A DNA stretch of 64,000 nt from Promicromonospora iranensis (GCF_028994775.1 NZ_JAJQMN010000007.1:186001-250000), one strand, 5' to 3'; positions 32,888 through 42,271 are shown, numbered from the stretch's first letter. Made by a program: numbers and translations. Notes: generated by a model not told the origin, from the letters alone.

Positions 32888-33709
32888 TCAGTCTGCCGAG
32901 CGGACCATCGCACGTACGCCCACCACGAGGCCGAGCACCGCCGTGGCCACGGCGGCCACCCAGCCCCAGGCCACCGCCGAGGACATCAGGTCACCGGCGA
33001 AGGCCGCCCGACCCGAGTCGACGACATAGCGCAGCGGGTTCACGGACGACGCCGCCTGCATCCACGCCGGGCCGTTCTCCAGGGGCAGCAGCATCCCGGA
33101 GAGCATCATGACCGGGAACAGGAAGGTCTGCTGCACCACCCAGAACATCCACTCCTGCTTGCGCACCGCCAGCGCCAGCGCGTACGACAGCGAGCCGACG
33201 CCGATGCCGAGCACCGCGAGCTGCAGCAGCGTGAGCACCGTCCCGATGGGGTCCGGACGCAGGCCGAACGGCAGCATGACCAGGACCACGATCGCCGACT
33301 GGACGACGATCGGCACCATCTCCTTGAGCGCCCGGCCCACGAGCTGCGCGGGCCGGGACAGCGGGGTGACGAGCATCCGCTCGTGCACGCCCGAGGAGAG
33401 GTCGAGCTGCAGGTTGGAACCCGTCACCGACGTGCCGAACAGCGTGGTCATCGCCAGCACGGCGGGGACGAACCACAGCCAGACGTCGCCGCCGAGCGCC
33501 TCGCCCGCCGAGCCGGCCAGCAGCGGGCCGAACAGTCCGAGGAACACCAGCGGCTGCACCAGGCCGAAGACGAGCGAGAACGGGTCGCGCACCACGGGCT
33601 GGAGCTCGCGGACCAGGACGATCCGGGTGTCCCGCAGGAAGCTGCGGCGGGGGAGCGGTCGGGCCGAGGGCCGGGTGGTGGTGCCGGGGGTCAGGGTCGC
33701 GGCGCTCAT
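32888..33709 (-). CDS. ABC-2 type permease (daunorubicin-resistance-like)
   Basis: 273 residues, six membrane segments. RDTRIVLVRELQPVVRDPFSLVFGLVQPL and the ABC-2 motif SSVNPLRYVVDSGRA identify the DrrB-like drug-export permease family. It overlaps the ATPase gene by four bases and is its partner. Substrate unknown, probably a lipophilic compound. Confidence 0.9.
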   Translation of the reverse strand: MSAATLTPGTTTRPSARPLPRRSFLRDTRIVLVRELQPVVRDPFSLVFGLVQPLVFLGLFGPLLAGSAGEALGGDVWLWFVPAVLAMTTLFGTSVTGSNLQLDLSSGVHERMLVTPLSRPAQLVGRALKEMVPIVVQSAIVVLVMLPFGLRPDPIGTVLTLLQLAVLGIGVGSLSYALALAVRKQEWMFWVVQQTFLFPVMMLSGMLLPLENGPAWMQAASSVNPLRYVVDSGRAAFAGDLMSSAVAWGWVAAVATAVLGLVVGVRAMVRSAD

Positions 33710-34815
33710 GCCAGGACCTCCTTCTTGTCCGAGCTGTCGCTGTCCGAGCTGTTGTTGGTCGAGCTGTTGTTGGTCAAGTTCGTCGAGCCGCCGCCGGTCG
33801 AGCCGGTCGCGACCGTGCCCTGCCCGCCGTCCGGCGCGTCGACGACCGCCGTCTCCCGCAGGCTGCGGCCGGTGAGGCCCAGGAACACGTCGTCGAGCGT
33901 GGGCCGCGTGACGTCCACGCGGCTCACCGGGACGCCGGCGGCGTCCGCGGCGCGGAGCAGCCCGGGAGCGGCACCCGGACCGTCCGCGGTGCGGATCTCG
34001 ACGGTGCTCACCCCGCCCGCCCTCAGGACCCGGACCGACCGCGTGCCGGACGCGCGTTCGGCGATGCCGGCCAGCGGCGCCGCGTGCTCGGGCGGTACCC
34101 GGAGCGTCACGAGGTCGCCCGCCAGCTCGGCCTTCAGGGCGTCGGCGGTGTCGTCCGCGATGACCTGCCCGTGGTCCACCACGATCACGCGCTCGGCGAA
34201 GGTGTCCGCCTCGTCCAGGTAGTGCGTGGTGAGCACGATCGTCATGGGCTCGGCCGCGGCGGTCCGCATCCGGAGGATGTGCTGCCACAGGTTGGCGCGG
34301 TTGTGCGGGTCCAGGCCCGTGGAGGGCTCGTCGAGGAACAGGAGAGACGGCTCGTGGACCAGCCCGACGGCCACGTCGAGGCGGCGCTTCTGCCCGCCCG
34401 ACAGGCTCTCGATCTTGCGGTCGGCCTGCTCGGTCAGGTCCAGGGCCTCGGTCAGCTCCCCGGCGCGGCTCCTGGCGGTGCGCCGGTCGAGACCGTAGAT
34501 CTCGCCCTGGGTGACCAGCTCGTCGCGCACCCGCTGGGAGGCGCCGCCGGCGCCGCCCTGGCCCACGTAGCCGATGGCCGCGCGGACCCGGTCCGGGTGG
34601 GTGACGACGTCGTACCCGGCGACCTCCGCGGTGCCCGACGTCGGCGGGATGAGCGTGGTCAGCATGCGCAGGGTGGTGGTCTTCCCGGCTCCGTTGGGGC
34701 CGAGGACGGCCACCAGCTCGCCGGGCTCGACGTCGAGCGAGATGCCACGCACGGCATGCACTGTGCGGCTGCGGCTCACCACGAAGTCCTTGGTGAGCGC
34801 TTGGGTGCGGATCAC
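33706..34815 (-). CDS. ABC transporter ATP-binding protein (DrrA-like)
   Basis: 369 residues, GTG start eight bases after AAGGAG. Walker A GPNGAGKTTTLRML, signature LSGGQKRRLDVA, Walker B LLFLDEPSTGLDP, switch TTHYLDEAD, and the DrrA-type C-terminal domain ending in RPTLDDVFLGLTGRSL. A 45-residue Gly/Ser/Asn-rich tail follows, encoded partly by a 15-bp DNA repeat (GAGCTGTTGTTGGTC, 33737-33770), unusual for the family. Diverges from a WYL regulator. Confidence 0.92.
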   Translation of the reverse strand: MIRTQALTKDFVVSRSRTVHAVRGISLDVEPGELVAVLGPNGAGKTTTLRMLTTLIPPTSGTAEVAGYDVVTHPDRVRAAIGYVGQGGAGGASQRVRDELVTQGEIYGLDRRTARSRAGELTEALDLTEQADRKIESLSGGQKRRLDVAVGLVHEPSLLFLDEPSTGLDPHNRANLWQHILRMRTAAAEPMTIVLTTHYLDEADTFAERVIVVDHGQVIADDTADALKAELAGDLVTLRVPPEHAAPLAGIAERASGTRSVRVLRAGGVSTVEIRTADGPGAAPGLLRAADAAGVPVSRVDVTRPTLDDVFLGLTGRSLRETAVVDAPDGGQGTVATGSTGGGSTNLTNNSSTNNSSDSDSSDKKEVLA

Positions 34816-34938
34816 GGTGTCTCCTTCTTGCGGTCTGGATCGTCTGCTGGTTCCTGCTGGCTTCTGCCTGGCTACGGGTCCCACTCTCGCGGTAGTAGCG
34901 GTCAGCTCCTGGCCTCTACCACATGCGATCCTGAATTC

Positions 34939-35952
34939 ATGCTCGAGACCTCCGGACGCCTCCTCGCTCTCCTCTCGCTCCTCCAGGCGCGCCGCGACTG
35001 GCCGGGCGCACTCCTCGCCGACCGGCTGGGCGTGAGCCCTCGCACGGTGCGGCGCGACGTCGACCGCCTGCGCGAGCTCGGCTACCCCGTCAACGCCACC
35101 AAGGGGCCCGACGGCGGCTACCGCCTCGATGCGGGCGCCGAGCTTCCGCCGCTGCTCTTCGACGACGAGCAGGCGGTCGCCGTCGCCGTCGCGCTGCGCA
35201 CCGGGACCATCCCCGGCGCCGAGGAAGGCGCGCTGCGCGCGCTGGCCACCATCCGGCAGGTCATGCCGGCTCGGCTGCGGGCGCGGCTGGACGCGCTCGA
35301 GGTGACCACCGTGCGACGTCGGACCGGGACGGCGGGCGCCGCGGAGCCGGTCGTGGATCCCGACGTGCTCCTCGCGCTCGGTTCCGCGTGCCAGGCCCGC
35401 GAGGTCGTGCGGTTCGACTACGAGGGCGGCACGATGGCCGCCATCGGCGAGGGCGAGAACGCGTTCCGGCCGCCGCGGCGGGTCGAGCCGCACCACCTCG
35501 TGACCTCGGACGGGCGGTGGTACCTCGTCGCGTTCGACCTCGACCGCGACGACTGGCGCCTCTTCCGGGTGGACCGGATCAGGCTGCGCACCGGGACCGG
35601 CCCTCGGTTCACGTTCCGGGAGGTGCCCGGCGGGGACGTCGCAGGCTTCGTCGGTTCCCGGATCAGCGGGTCGCCGTCACCGGTGCGTGGCGAGGTCGTG
35701 CTCCATGCGCGGGCCGAGCATGTCGCGCCCTGGGTCGGGGCCCAGGGCCTGTGCGAGCCGCTGCCGGACGTCGACGGCGAGCCCCGGTGCCGGGTGGTGC
35801 TGGGCTCGTGGTCGTGGGGCGGCCTGGCCGGCCGGTTCGGTGCCTTCGACGTGCCCTTCGAGGCGGTGGGTCCGCCCGAGCTGGTCGAGGCGGTCCAGGT
35901 GCTGGCCACCCGGTACGGGGCGGCGGTGCCGGACGTCACCGCCACGCAGTAG
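34939..35952 (+). CDS. WYL-domain transcriptional regulator (YafY-like)
   Basis: 337 residues. N-terminal HTH_11 (LLALLSLLQARRDWPGALLA, LGVSPRTVRRDVDRLRELGYPV) and WYL ligand domain (RRVEPHHLVTSDGRWYLVAFDLDRDDWRLFRVDRI). WYL domains bind nucleotides or single-stranded nucleic acid and often control drug exporters or defence. It diverges from the DrrAB-like exporter; the 123-bp gap probably holds both promoters, including TACTACC/GGTAG-type sequences near 34880-34920. Confidence 0.9.
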   Translation: MLETSGRLLALLSLLQARRDWPGALLADRLGVSPRTVRRDVDRLRELGYPVNATKGPDGGYRLDAGAELPPLLFDDEQAVAVAVALRTGTIPGAEEGALRALATIRQVMPARLRARLDALEVTTVRRRTGTAGAAEPVVDPDVLLALGSACQAREVVRFDYEGGTMAAIGEGENAFRPPRRVEPHHLVTSDGRWYLVAFDLDRDDWRLFRVDRIRLRTGTGPRFTFREVPGGDVAGFVGSRISGSPSPVRGEVVLHARAEHVAPWVGAQGLCEPLPDVDGEPRCRVVLGSWSWGGLAGRFGAFDVPFEAVGPPELVEAVQVLATRYGAAVPDVTATQ

Positions 35953-36064
35953 GTTGTGCGCGTCTCCCCGGAGACACAGCAGGCAGAACGGGCAGCACAG
36001 GCATGCCCTCGACACACACCCCGACACACACCGAGACCCAGACGGCACAACAGAGAGCGTGCGC

Positions 36065-36598
36065 ATGACGAACCTGTCCGACTTCAGCGAGGACGAGCTC
36101 ACCCAGATCCTGGACGCCCCCGGAGCGGTGCTGAAGGGTGCCACCCTCGCCGACGGCAGGCCCGGGGCGATCCGGTTCATCCGGGAGACCGCGAGTGGTG
36201 CCAAGGTGTTCCGGGAGGCCCAGGAGCACGAGAACGACTTCATCCGGTCGGTGGCGGTCGCGCTGCGGGACAGGCTCAAGGAGCAGGAAGCGGCCGAGGC
36301 GTCCCCGGCCGCGAAGGTCGGCACGCCGGAAGGGGTGGCCGTGCCGGAGGACCCGCGCCCGGACCCGGAGCGCGACACGGCGAAGGCCGTGGCGCTGACG
36401 GCCGCCGCGATCGCCGTGCTGCGCGAGCGGGCGGCCCCGAAGGACCTGGACGCGTACGGCGAGTGGCTGCTCCGGATCGCGACGGAGGTCGCCAGGGCCA
36501 CCAGCTCCAAGGAGGGCGGCTTCTTCAGCAAGCGGGTGGCGGTCAGCGAGGGCGAGCGGGACTACCTCGACCGGCTCACGGCGGCGATCGGCGGCTGA
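36065..36598 (+). CDS. Hypothetical protein, helical
   Basis: 177 residues: MTNLSDFSEDELTQILDAPG, then a strand-like GAIRFIRETASGAKVFREAQ and a helical second half after a Pro/Glu linker. FSKRVAVSEGERDYLDRLTAAIG ends the protein. I recognise no family. It looks like a soluble regulatory or tellurium/stress-type accessory but that is not supported. Upstream 112 bp contain a short ACACAC-rich repeat (36010-36035). Confidence 0.65.
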   Translation: MTNLSDFSEDELTQILDAPGAVLKGATLADGRPGAIRFIRETASGAKVFREAQEHENDFIRSVAVALRDRLKEQEAAEASPAAKVGTPEGVAVPEDPRPDPERDTAKAVALTAAAIAVLRERAAPKDLDAYGEWLLRIATEVARATSSKEGGFFSKRVAVSEGERDYLDRLTAAIGG

Positions 36599-36614
36599 GC
36601 CACCGGTGACGCGC

Positions 36615-36642
36615 CCGGGGCAGGGGGCTGGCCCTGCCCCGG
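36615..36642. terminator. Hairpin between convergent genes
   Basis: CCGGGGCAGGG (36615-36625) and CCCTGCCCCGG (36632-36642), perfect 11 bp, loop GGCTGG. Between the hypothetical gene and the convergent NlpC/P60 gene. GC-only, unlike the AT-richer long hairpins. Confidence 0.7.
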
Positions 36643-36662
36643 ACGCGGGTCGGAGGTGGCGG

Positions 36663-37514
36663 TCAGCCGACGCGGATAAACGTCGGGTTGGACTGCCAGA
36701 TGGACGAGTACCGGACGCTCTGCCCCGGTACGGGGGCCTCGACCTGCATGCCGTCGCCCGCGTAGATGGCGATGTGCCCGGGGCTCCAGATCAGGTCGCC
36801 CGGCTGCGCCTCGGACCACGGGACGGCCGTCCCGGCGTACCGCTGCTCCGAGGACGTGCGCGGCAGGTCGATGCCGAGCTGCGCGAACACGTACGACGTG
36901 AACCCGGAGCAGTCGAAGCCCGAGGGCGTGCTGCCCGCCCACAGGTACGGCACGCCGAGGTACCGCATCGCGATGGACACCACGGCGGAGCCCGCCGCGG
37001 ACTCGGGGATCGCGGCGGCCGCCGCCTCGGCCTCTGCTGCCGCCTCGGCCTCCGCCTCGGCGGCGAGCTCGGCCTGGTACTCCTCGTTCTCGGCGGCCGA
37101 GACGACGGACACCGCCGCCGACTCGGTCTTCAGCCGGGCGTCCGCGGCGACGGTGACCATCGGCGCGGCGGCGACCGCCTCCCGGGCCTGCGCGGTCAGC
37201 GCGTCGAGGTGGGCGACGTCGAGCTTCGCCGAGACGACGTCGGTGCTCGGCGCGGCCTGCGCCGGGGTGCCGACCAGGGACATCAGCAGGCCGGAGCCCG
37301 CAGCGGCCACGGCGCCGCGCCGTGCGACGACCGCCAGCTGGGCGGTGGCGGTCAGGGCGAACGGCGCGAGGGCCGCCCGACGGGCGGCCCGGTGGCGGCC
37401 ACGGCCCGTGGGGGCCGGGGCGGGGGAGGGTGCGACGGAGACCGCCGGGGTGACCGTCCGGACGGTCGTGGGGTACGCCGTGCGGGACGGCGCGGGAACG
37501 GTGTTGCGCTCCAT
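36663..37514 (-). CDS. Secreted NlpC/P60 endopeptidase
   Basis: 283 residues. Long charged N-terminus, then a membrane/signal segment (GAVAAAGSGLLMSLVGTPAQAA, about 68-88), an Ala/Glu coiled linker (EYQAELAAEAEAEAAAE), and a C-terminal NlpC/P60 domain (about 185-283) with catalytic Cys in PSGFDCSGFTSYVFA and His in WSPGHIAIYAGDG. Cuts gamma-D-Glu-diamino acid bonds in peptidoglycan. The linker is typical of RipA/RpfB-associated hydrolases held near the wall. Confidence 0.9.
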   Translation of the reverse strand: MERNTVPAPSRTAYPTTVRTVTPAVSVAPSPAPAPTGRGRHRAARRAALAPFALTATAQLAVVARRGAVAAAGSGLLMSLVGTPAQAAPSTDVVSAKLDVAHLDALTAQAREAVAAAPMVTVAADARLKTESAAVSVVSAAENEEYQAELAAEAEAEAAAEAEAAAAAIPESAAGSAVVSIAMRYLGVPYLWAGSTPSGFDCSGFTSYVFAQLGIDLPRTSSEQRYAGTAVPWSEAQPGDLIWSPGHIAIYAGDGMQVEAPVPGQSVRYSSIWQSNPTFIRVG

Positions 37515-37619
37515 GGAGGGAATTGACCTTTCTGCTCGGGTAGAACCACACGCGCTGGCCCCTGGGTGGGCGCGCGCGAACGACCGACGCCGGGGAGGGC
37601 GCCGGATGCGTGCGGTGTT

Positions 37620-38087
37620 CTACGTCCGAGAGATCCCGAGCGCGTGCAACGACGGGGCGGTCCCTGCCGTCGTCGTGGGGAGCGCCCAGCGGGCGAGCAG
37701 CGCCCAGACCGGTACCAGGCGCATGGCCACCGACCGGTTCGGGGCGGTCAGGGCGAGCAGCACGACCAGCGCCAGCAGGCACAGCGTGGCGGCGTTGTGG
37801 TGGTCACCGCAGCCTCCGTCCGAGCACCCGCCGGCGTCCCGCGGGTGGTCGTGCGGGGCCGCGCCGGCGTGGGTGTGCGTGCTGCTCGGGTCGGCCGTCA
37901 GATGGTGGTCGGCCACGGCGACCACGGGCGTGCTGTGCACGTCCGAGCTGCCACTCGTGGCGTGCACGAGCATGACGCCGACCGCCAGCATCATGATCAC
38001 CAGGACGCGCGCGGAACCACGCCGGCGAACGGCGGGCAGCGAGCGGAACAGGATCATCAGGCGCATGACGCCCATAAGGATAGCCAC
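37620..38087 (-). CDS. DUF6153-like His-rich membrane protein
   Basis: 155 residues. Two hydrophobic segments (VLVIMMLAVGVMLVHA about 28-43 and LCLLALVVLLALTAP about 102-116) flank an outside loop rich in His, Asp and Cys (DHHLTAD, THTHAGAAPHDHP, CSDGGCGDHH). This matches the small actinobacterial DUF6153 family, which may bind a metal such as copper; the role is unknown. Several ATGs are possible at the start (38087, 38066). Confidence 0.7.
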   Translation of the reverse strand: MAILMGVMRLMILFRSLPAVRRRGSARVLVIMMLAVGVMLVHATSGSSDVHSTPVVAVADHHLTADPSSTHTHAGAAPHDHPRDAGGCSDGGCGDHHNAATLCLLALVVLLALTAPNRSVAMRLVPVWALLARWALPTTTAGTAPSLHALGISRT

Positions 38088-38114
38088 ATCACGAACCGGT
38101 CACGGGCACGTCCG

Positions 38115-38831
38115 TCATTCCCGGGCCTGTCGCGCTCCGGCCTGCCGCGCCCGGGCATACTCCAGCTCCGGCCTGCCGCGTGCCCCGTAGCGAGGTGCCC
38201 GCGAGGCGACCCCGTGGTCCGCGAGGAACTCCAGATAGCGGCGTGCGGTGATCCGCGCGAGGTGGAGCTCGTCCGCGACCTCGCTGGCCGACAGTGCGCC
38301 GGCCTGCCGGGCCAGCAGGTCGGACACCGCATCGAGGGTGTCCTGGGACAGACCCTTCGGGAGCCCGGCTGCGTTGGACGTCCGCAGCGCCGCGAACGCC
38401 GTGTCCACCTCACGCTGACTGAGCGTGGAGACCGGCGACCGCATCTGCTCGAAGTACTTGCGGTACGCGCCGAGCTTCTCGGCGAACAGCCCGAACACGA
38501 AGGGCTTGATCAGGTACTGCACGACGCCGATCGCCACCGCCTCGCGCACCGTCTCGAGCTCGCGCGCCGCGGTCACCGCGATGACGTCCACCACGAGGCC
38601 GGCCGCGCGCAGCTGACGGCACAGCACCAGGCCGTGCCGGTCAGGCAGGTTCATGTCCAGCAGGAGCAGGTGCACCTCCTCGCCCGCGGCCTGGGCGTCG
38701 CGCAGCGCGCGCACGGTCTCGCTCGCCGTGTGCACCACCCCGGCCAGCTCGAAGCCCTCCACCCGGCGCACGAACTCGCCGTGCGCCTCGGCCGTGCGGT
38801 GGTCGTCCTCCACCACCAGGACCCGGATCAT
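38115..38831 (-). CDS. CitB/DcuR-family response regulator
   Basis: 238 residues. Receiver with VVEDDHRTAEAHGEF, phospho-Asp in LLLLDMNLPDRHG (about residue 58), and Lys in YLIKPFVF; C-terminal helix-turn-helix of CitB type (SASEVADELHLARITARRYLEFLADHGV). Such regulators control C4-dicarboxylate or citrate uptake. It overlaps the kinase gene by four bases and the symporter gene lies beyond the kinase. Confidence 0.92.
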   Translation of the reverse strand: MIRVLVVEDDHRTAEAHGEFVRRVEGFELAGVVHTASETVRALRDAQAAGEEVHLLLLDMNLPDRHGLVLCRQLRAAGLVVDVIAVTAARELETVREAVAIGVVQYLIKPFVFGLFAEKLGAYRKYFEQMRSPVSTLSQREVDTAFAALRTSNAAGLPKGLSQDTLDAVSDLLARQAGALSASEVADELHLARITARRYLEFLADHGVASRAPRYGARGRPELEYARARQAGARQARE

Positions 38832-40543
38832 GGGCGCACCGGCCCGGTCACACCGGCCGGCGGCGCGGCCGCCACCGCGGTGGTCTCCGGCTGTCCCGGC
38901 TGTCCCGGCTGTTCGACGGCGGGCGGGCGCGGCAGCGTGACCGTGAAGACCGCCCCGACGCCGTCGGACACCTCGATGGCGCCGCCGAGGCTCTCCACCA
39001 CCTGGCGCACGAGCGCCAGCCCGTAGCCGCGCCCGCCGGCAGCCGCGTCCTTGGTGCTCCAGCCGTGGTCGAAGATGCGCTCGCGGTCGGCGTCGGCGAT
39101 ACCGGACCCGCTGTCGGAGACCTGGAACACCAGCGAGCCGTCATCGCCGTTGGCGAGGTAGACCTCCACCCACGCCTCGTCCGGCGCGCCCTCCAGGGCG
39201 CGGGCCGCCGCCGCGTCGATCGCGTTGTCGATCAGGTTGCCCAGGACCGTCACGACGTCCACGGGCTCCAGCCAGTGCGTGCCGGGCGCGAGATGCGTCT
39301 CGAAGTGCATCTCCACGGCGCGCTCGCGCGCCTGCGCCGCCTTGCCGAGCACCAGGGCCGCGATGACGGGCTCCTCGATCGCCTGCACCACGCGGTCCGT
39401 GAGCCGCTGCCCCAGGTCCCGCTCGCTCGCGACGAAGCGCAGCGCCTCGTCGCTGCGGCCCAGCTCGATGAGGGTGGCGATGGTGTGCAGCCGGTTGCTG
39501 AAGTCGTGGGTCTGGGCCCGCAGCGCCTCCGAGATGGTGCGCACCGACGACAGCTCGCCGGTGATCCGCTGCAGCTCGGTCCGGTCCCGCAGGGAGATGA
39601 TCTCGCCCACGTTCCGCCCGGCCGCGGCGGCGGTGTCACGGCCCACGAGCAGCACCCGGTCGCCCACGCGTACCGGCCCCTCGGGTGTGGCGCCGCCGAG
39701 CACGTACCGGACGGCGGGGGACAGGCGCGGGTCGGCCACCGCGAACGGCGCCGCGAGGTCCGGGACGTCGAGCAGGCGCAGTGCCTCGTCGTTGGCCAGC
39801 ACCACCGTGCCGTCCTCGACCAGCAGCATGCCCTCCTCGACCGAGTGCAGCACCGCCTCGTGCGCGGTGAACAGGTGCGCGAGCTCCTCCGGCCCCTTGC
39901 TCTCGGTGATCCGGTCCAGCCGGCGCGCCAGCAACGTCGCGGCGACCGCGCCCGTCCCGAACGCCAGGAGCGTGCCGAACCCGACGATGACCAGGCGGCG
40001 CACGATACTGTCCCACAGCCGGTCGAGGGTCACCCCGGCGGACACCAGGCCGACCACCTCGCCGTCGTCGGCCACCACGGGGACCACCGCGCGCACGGAC
40101 GGGCCGAGCGTGCCGTCGTAGACCTCGGTGAACGTCTCACCCCGCAGTGCGGGGGCGGTGGTGCCGACGAACGGGCGGCCGATCTGCCAGTCGTTGCGGT
40201 GCGTGTAGCGCGTCCGGTCCGTGTCCATGACGGTCAGGTAGTCGATGCCGGTCGCTGCCATGACCCGCTCGGCGTACGGCTGCAGCTCGCTCGACGCGTC
40301 GGCGACCGAGCCCGCACGATCCGTCGCCGCGGCGTCGTGCGCCCGGGCCACCGTGTCGATCACCAGCGACTCCGCCGCGACGGTGGCCGCGAGGTCGGTG
40401 CTCTCCTCGGCGGCGTGCGCCTCGGCCGAGGACCGGGCATCGAGCGCCAGCAGCCCGAACACGATGACGGCGCCGGCGAACAGCAGCGCCGTGTGCACGG
40501 CGAGGAACCACCTCGCGATGCTCGCCCCTCGCCGCTGCGTCAC
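38828..40543 (-). CDS. CitA/DcuS-family sensor histidine kinase
   Basis: 571 residues, GTG start. Membrane segment (FLAVHTALLFAGAVIVFGLL), outside PASC sensor domain (about 40-180; YLTVMDTDRTRYTHRN and GPSVRAVVPV are the citrate/fumarate-binding region), second membrane segment, cytoplasmic PAS (about 220-310), the phosphorylation helix SEALRAQTHDFSNRLHTIATL and an HATPase (GNLIDNAIDAA, GYGLALVRQVVE). Diverges from the DctA symporter. The ribosome site is weak. Confidence 0.92.
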   Translation of the reverse strand: MTQRRGASIARWFLAVHTALLFAGAVIVFGLLALDARSSAEAHAAEESTDLAATVAAESLVIDTVARAHDAAATDRAGSVADASSELQPYAERVMAATGIDYLTVMDTDRTRYTHRNDWQIGRPFVGTTAPALRGETFTEVYDGTLGPSVRAVVPVVADDGEVVGLVSAGVTLDRLWDSIVRRLVIVGFGTLLAFGTGAVAATLLARRLDRITESKGPEELAHLFTAHEAVLHSVEEGMLLVEDGTVVLANDEALRLLDVPDLAAPFAVADPRLSPAVRYVLGGATPEGPVRVGDRVLLVGRDTAAAAGRNVGEIISLRDRTELQRITGELSSVRTISEALRAQTHDFSNRLHTIATLIELGRSDEALRFVASERDLGQRLTDRVVQAIEEPVIAALVLGKAAQARERAVEMHFETHLAPGTHWLEPVDVVTVLGNLIDNAIDAAAARALEGAPDEAWVEVYLANGDDGSLVFQVSDSGSGIADADRERIFDHGWSTKDAAAGGRGYGLALVRQVVESLGGAIEVSDGVGAVFTVTLPRPPAVEQPGQPGQPETTAVAAAPPAGVTGPVRP

Positions 40544-40593
40544 CGACCCATTGTGGCGCGTGCCCACGTCCCCGCCGACCGCCCGGGCGAACG

Positions 40594-40671
40594 GCCCGAG
40601 AACACAGCCCGAGAACACAGCCCGAGAACACAGCCCGAGAACACAGCCCGAGAACACAGCCCGAGAACACA
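40594..40671. repeat. Six perfect copies of a 13-bp unit in the dctS-like/dctA divergent promoter
   Basis: The unit GCCCGAGAACACA is repeated head to tail at 40594, 40607, 40620, 40633, 40646 and 40659 without a change. It fills the gap between a sensor kinase start (40543) and a symporter start (40750). Thirteen bases is close to 1.25 helical turns, so copies would not lie on one DNA face. It may bind the response regulator, or be a variable-number repeat that alters promoter spacing. Confidence 0.9.
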
Positions 40672-40749
40672 ATGTACGCAATGCCGGGTCCGACCGTGAC
40701 CGCCAGCACCCTTGCCGGAAGACCACACAGCGTTGTGAGAGGAAAAACC

Positions 40750-42150
40750 ATGGCGGTAACGAAGCCCGCCGGCACCGGGACCACCCCGCGCCGCCGGCTC
40801 GACAAGAGTCACTACCTGTACATCGCGGTGATCGTCGCCGTCGTCGCCGGCGTCATCGTCGGCCTGGCGTCCCCCGCCACCGGAGTGGCGCTGAAGCCGC
40901 TCGGTGAGGGGTTCGTCGACCTGATCAAGATGATGATCTCGCCGGTGATCTTCTGCACCATCGTGCTCGGCATCGGGTCCATCGCGAAGGCGGCGACGGT
41001 CGGCCGGGTGGGTGGCCTCGCGCTGCTCTACTTCCTCGTCATGTCCACGTTCGCCCTCGTGATCGGCCTGGTCGTCGGCAACCTGCTGCACCCCGGCGAG
41101 GGCCTGTCCATCACCGGCACCACCTACGAGGCAGAGGGCGAGGCGTCGTCCCTGGTGGACTTCGTGCTCGGGATCATCCCCACCACCCTCGTCTCGCCGC
41201 TCACCGGTGAGTCCGTGCTGCAGACCCTGTTCGTGGCGCTGCTCGTCGGGTTCGCCATCCAGCAGCTCGGCGCTCGCGGCAAGGCCGCCCTCGACGCCAT
41301 TCGGCTGGTCCAGGCGATCGTCTTCCGCGTCCTGACGATGATCCTGTGGGTCGCACCGGTCGGTGCGTTCGGCGCCATCGCCGCGGTCGTCGGCGAGACC
41401 GGCTGGGGCGCCGTCGTCCAGCTGGGCACGCTGATGCTCGGGTTCTACGTGACGTGCGTCCTGTTCATCGTGCTCGTGCTCGGCACCGTGCTGAAGCTCG
41501 TGTCCGGCGTGAACATCTTCCTGCTCATGAAGTACCTGGCGCGGGAGTACCTGCTGATCGTCAGCACGTCCTCGTCCGAGGCCGCCCTGCCGCGCCTGAT
41601 CTCGAAGATGGAGCACCTGGGCGTGTCCAAGCCGGTGGTCGGCATCACGGTGCCGACCGGGTACTCGTTCAACCTGGACGGCACCGCCATCTACCTCACC
41701 ATGGCGTCGCTGTTCATCGCCTCCGCCATGGGGACCCCGCTGACGGTGCCCGAGCAGATCGGCATGCTGGCCTTCATGATCATCGCGTCCAAGGGCGCTG
41801 CCGGTGTGACCGGCGCGGGCCTGGCCACCCTCGCGGGCGGCCTGCAGACCTACCGCCCCGACCTGGTCGACGGCGTCGGGATCATCGTGGGCATCGACCG
41901 CTTCATGTCCGAGGCGCGCGCCCTGACCAACTTCACCGGCAACGCGGTCGCGACGGTGGTCATCGGCACGTGGACCAAGGAGATCGACCGCGACCGGGTG
42001 AACGACGTCCTCTCGGGCGGCCTCCCGTTCGACGAGAGCGCGATGGACGACCCGCACGGCGCTCCGGCCGACGACGACTCCGACGGCCGTCGCGCCGACG
42101 GGCAGAACACCGGCTCCCGGGAGAGGGTGGTCGAGCCGGCCGCGGTCTGA
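40750..42150 (+). CDS. dctA: C4-dicarboxylate/cation symporter (DctA type)
   Basis: 466 residues, eight membrane helices and two hairpin loops. Hallmarks: STSSSEAALPRLI (HP1), PTGYSFNLDGTAIYLTMA (helix 7) and GIDRFMSEARALTNFTGN (helix 8). Takes up succinate, fumarate or malate with protons or sodium. ATG follows GAGAGGAAAA. The CitA/DcuS-like system across the tandem repeat is its obvious regulator. The C-terminal 45 residues are acidic and disordered. Confidence 0.92.
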   Translation: MAVTKPAGTGTTPRRRLDKSHYLYIAVIVAVVAGVIVGLASPATGVALKPLGEGFVDLIKMMISPVIFCTIVLGIGSIAKAATVGRVGGLALLYFLVMSTFALVIGLVVGNLLHPGEGLSITGTTYEAEGEASSLVDFVLGIIPTTLVSPLTGESVLQTLFVALLVGFAIQQLGARGKAALDAIRLVQAIVFRVLTMILWVAPVGAFGAIAAVVGETGWGAVVQLGTLMLGFYVTCVLFIVLVLGTVLKLVSGVNIFLLMKYLAREYLLIVSTSSSEAALPRLISKMEHLGVSKPVVGITVPTGYSFNLDGTAIYLTMASLFIASAMGTPLTVPEQIGMLAFMIIASKGAAGVTGAGLATLAGGLQTYRPDLVDGVGIIVGIDRFMSEARALTNFTGNAVATVVIGTWTKEIDRDRVNDVLSGGLPFDESAMDDPHGAPADDDSDGRRADGQNTGSRERVVEPAAV

Positions 42151-42167
42151 GGACCGCGGACCTGACG

Positions 42168-42208
42168 GGCGGCGGTCCGGACACTCTGGGGGTGTCCGGA
42201 CCGCCGTC
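42168..42208 (+). terminator. Hairpin after dctA
   Basis: GGCGGTCCGGACAC (42171-42184) pairs perfectly with 42192-42205, loop TCTGGGG; three further pairs outside. It is 20 bp after the dctA stop. No U-run. Confidence 0.7.
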
Positions 42209-42271
42209 GTTCCTGTGGCCCCGTTCCAGCGCCCGACGGCGGCAGCCGGGTTCGGGCAGCAGACTGGTCGC

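Noticed and set aside
37515-37619. c-di-AMP (ydaO) riboswitch before the NlpC/P60 gene
   Set aside because: Such hydrolases often have one, but the gap is only 105 bp and I cannot find the conserved core.
40594-40671. CRISPR array
   Set aside because: Units are 13 bp head to tail with no spacers, and no cas gene is present.
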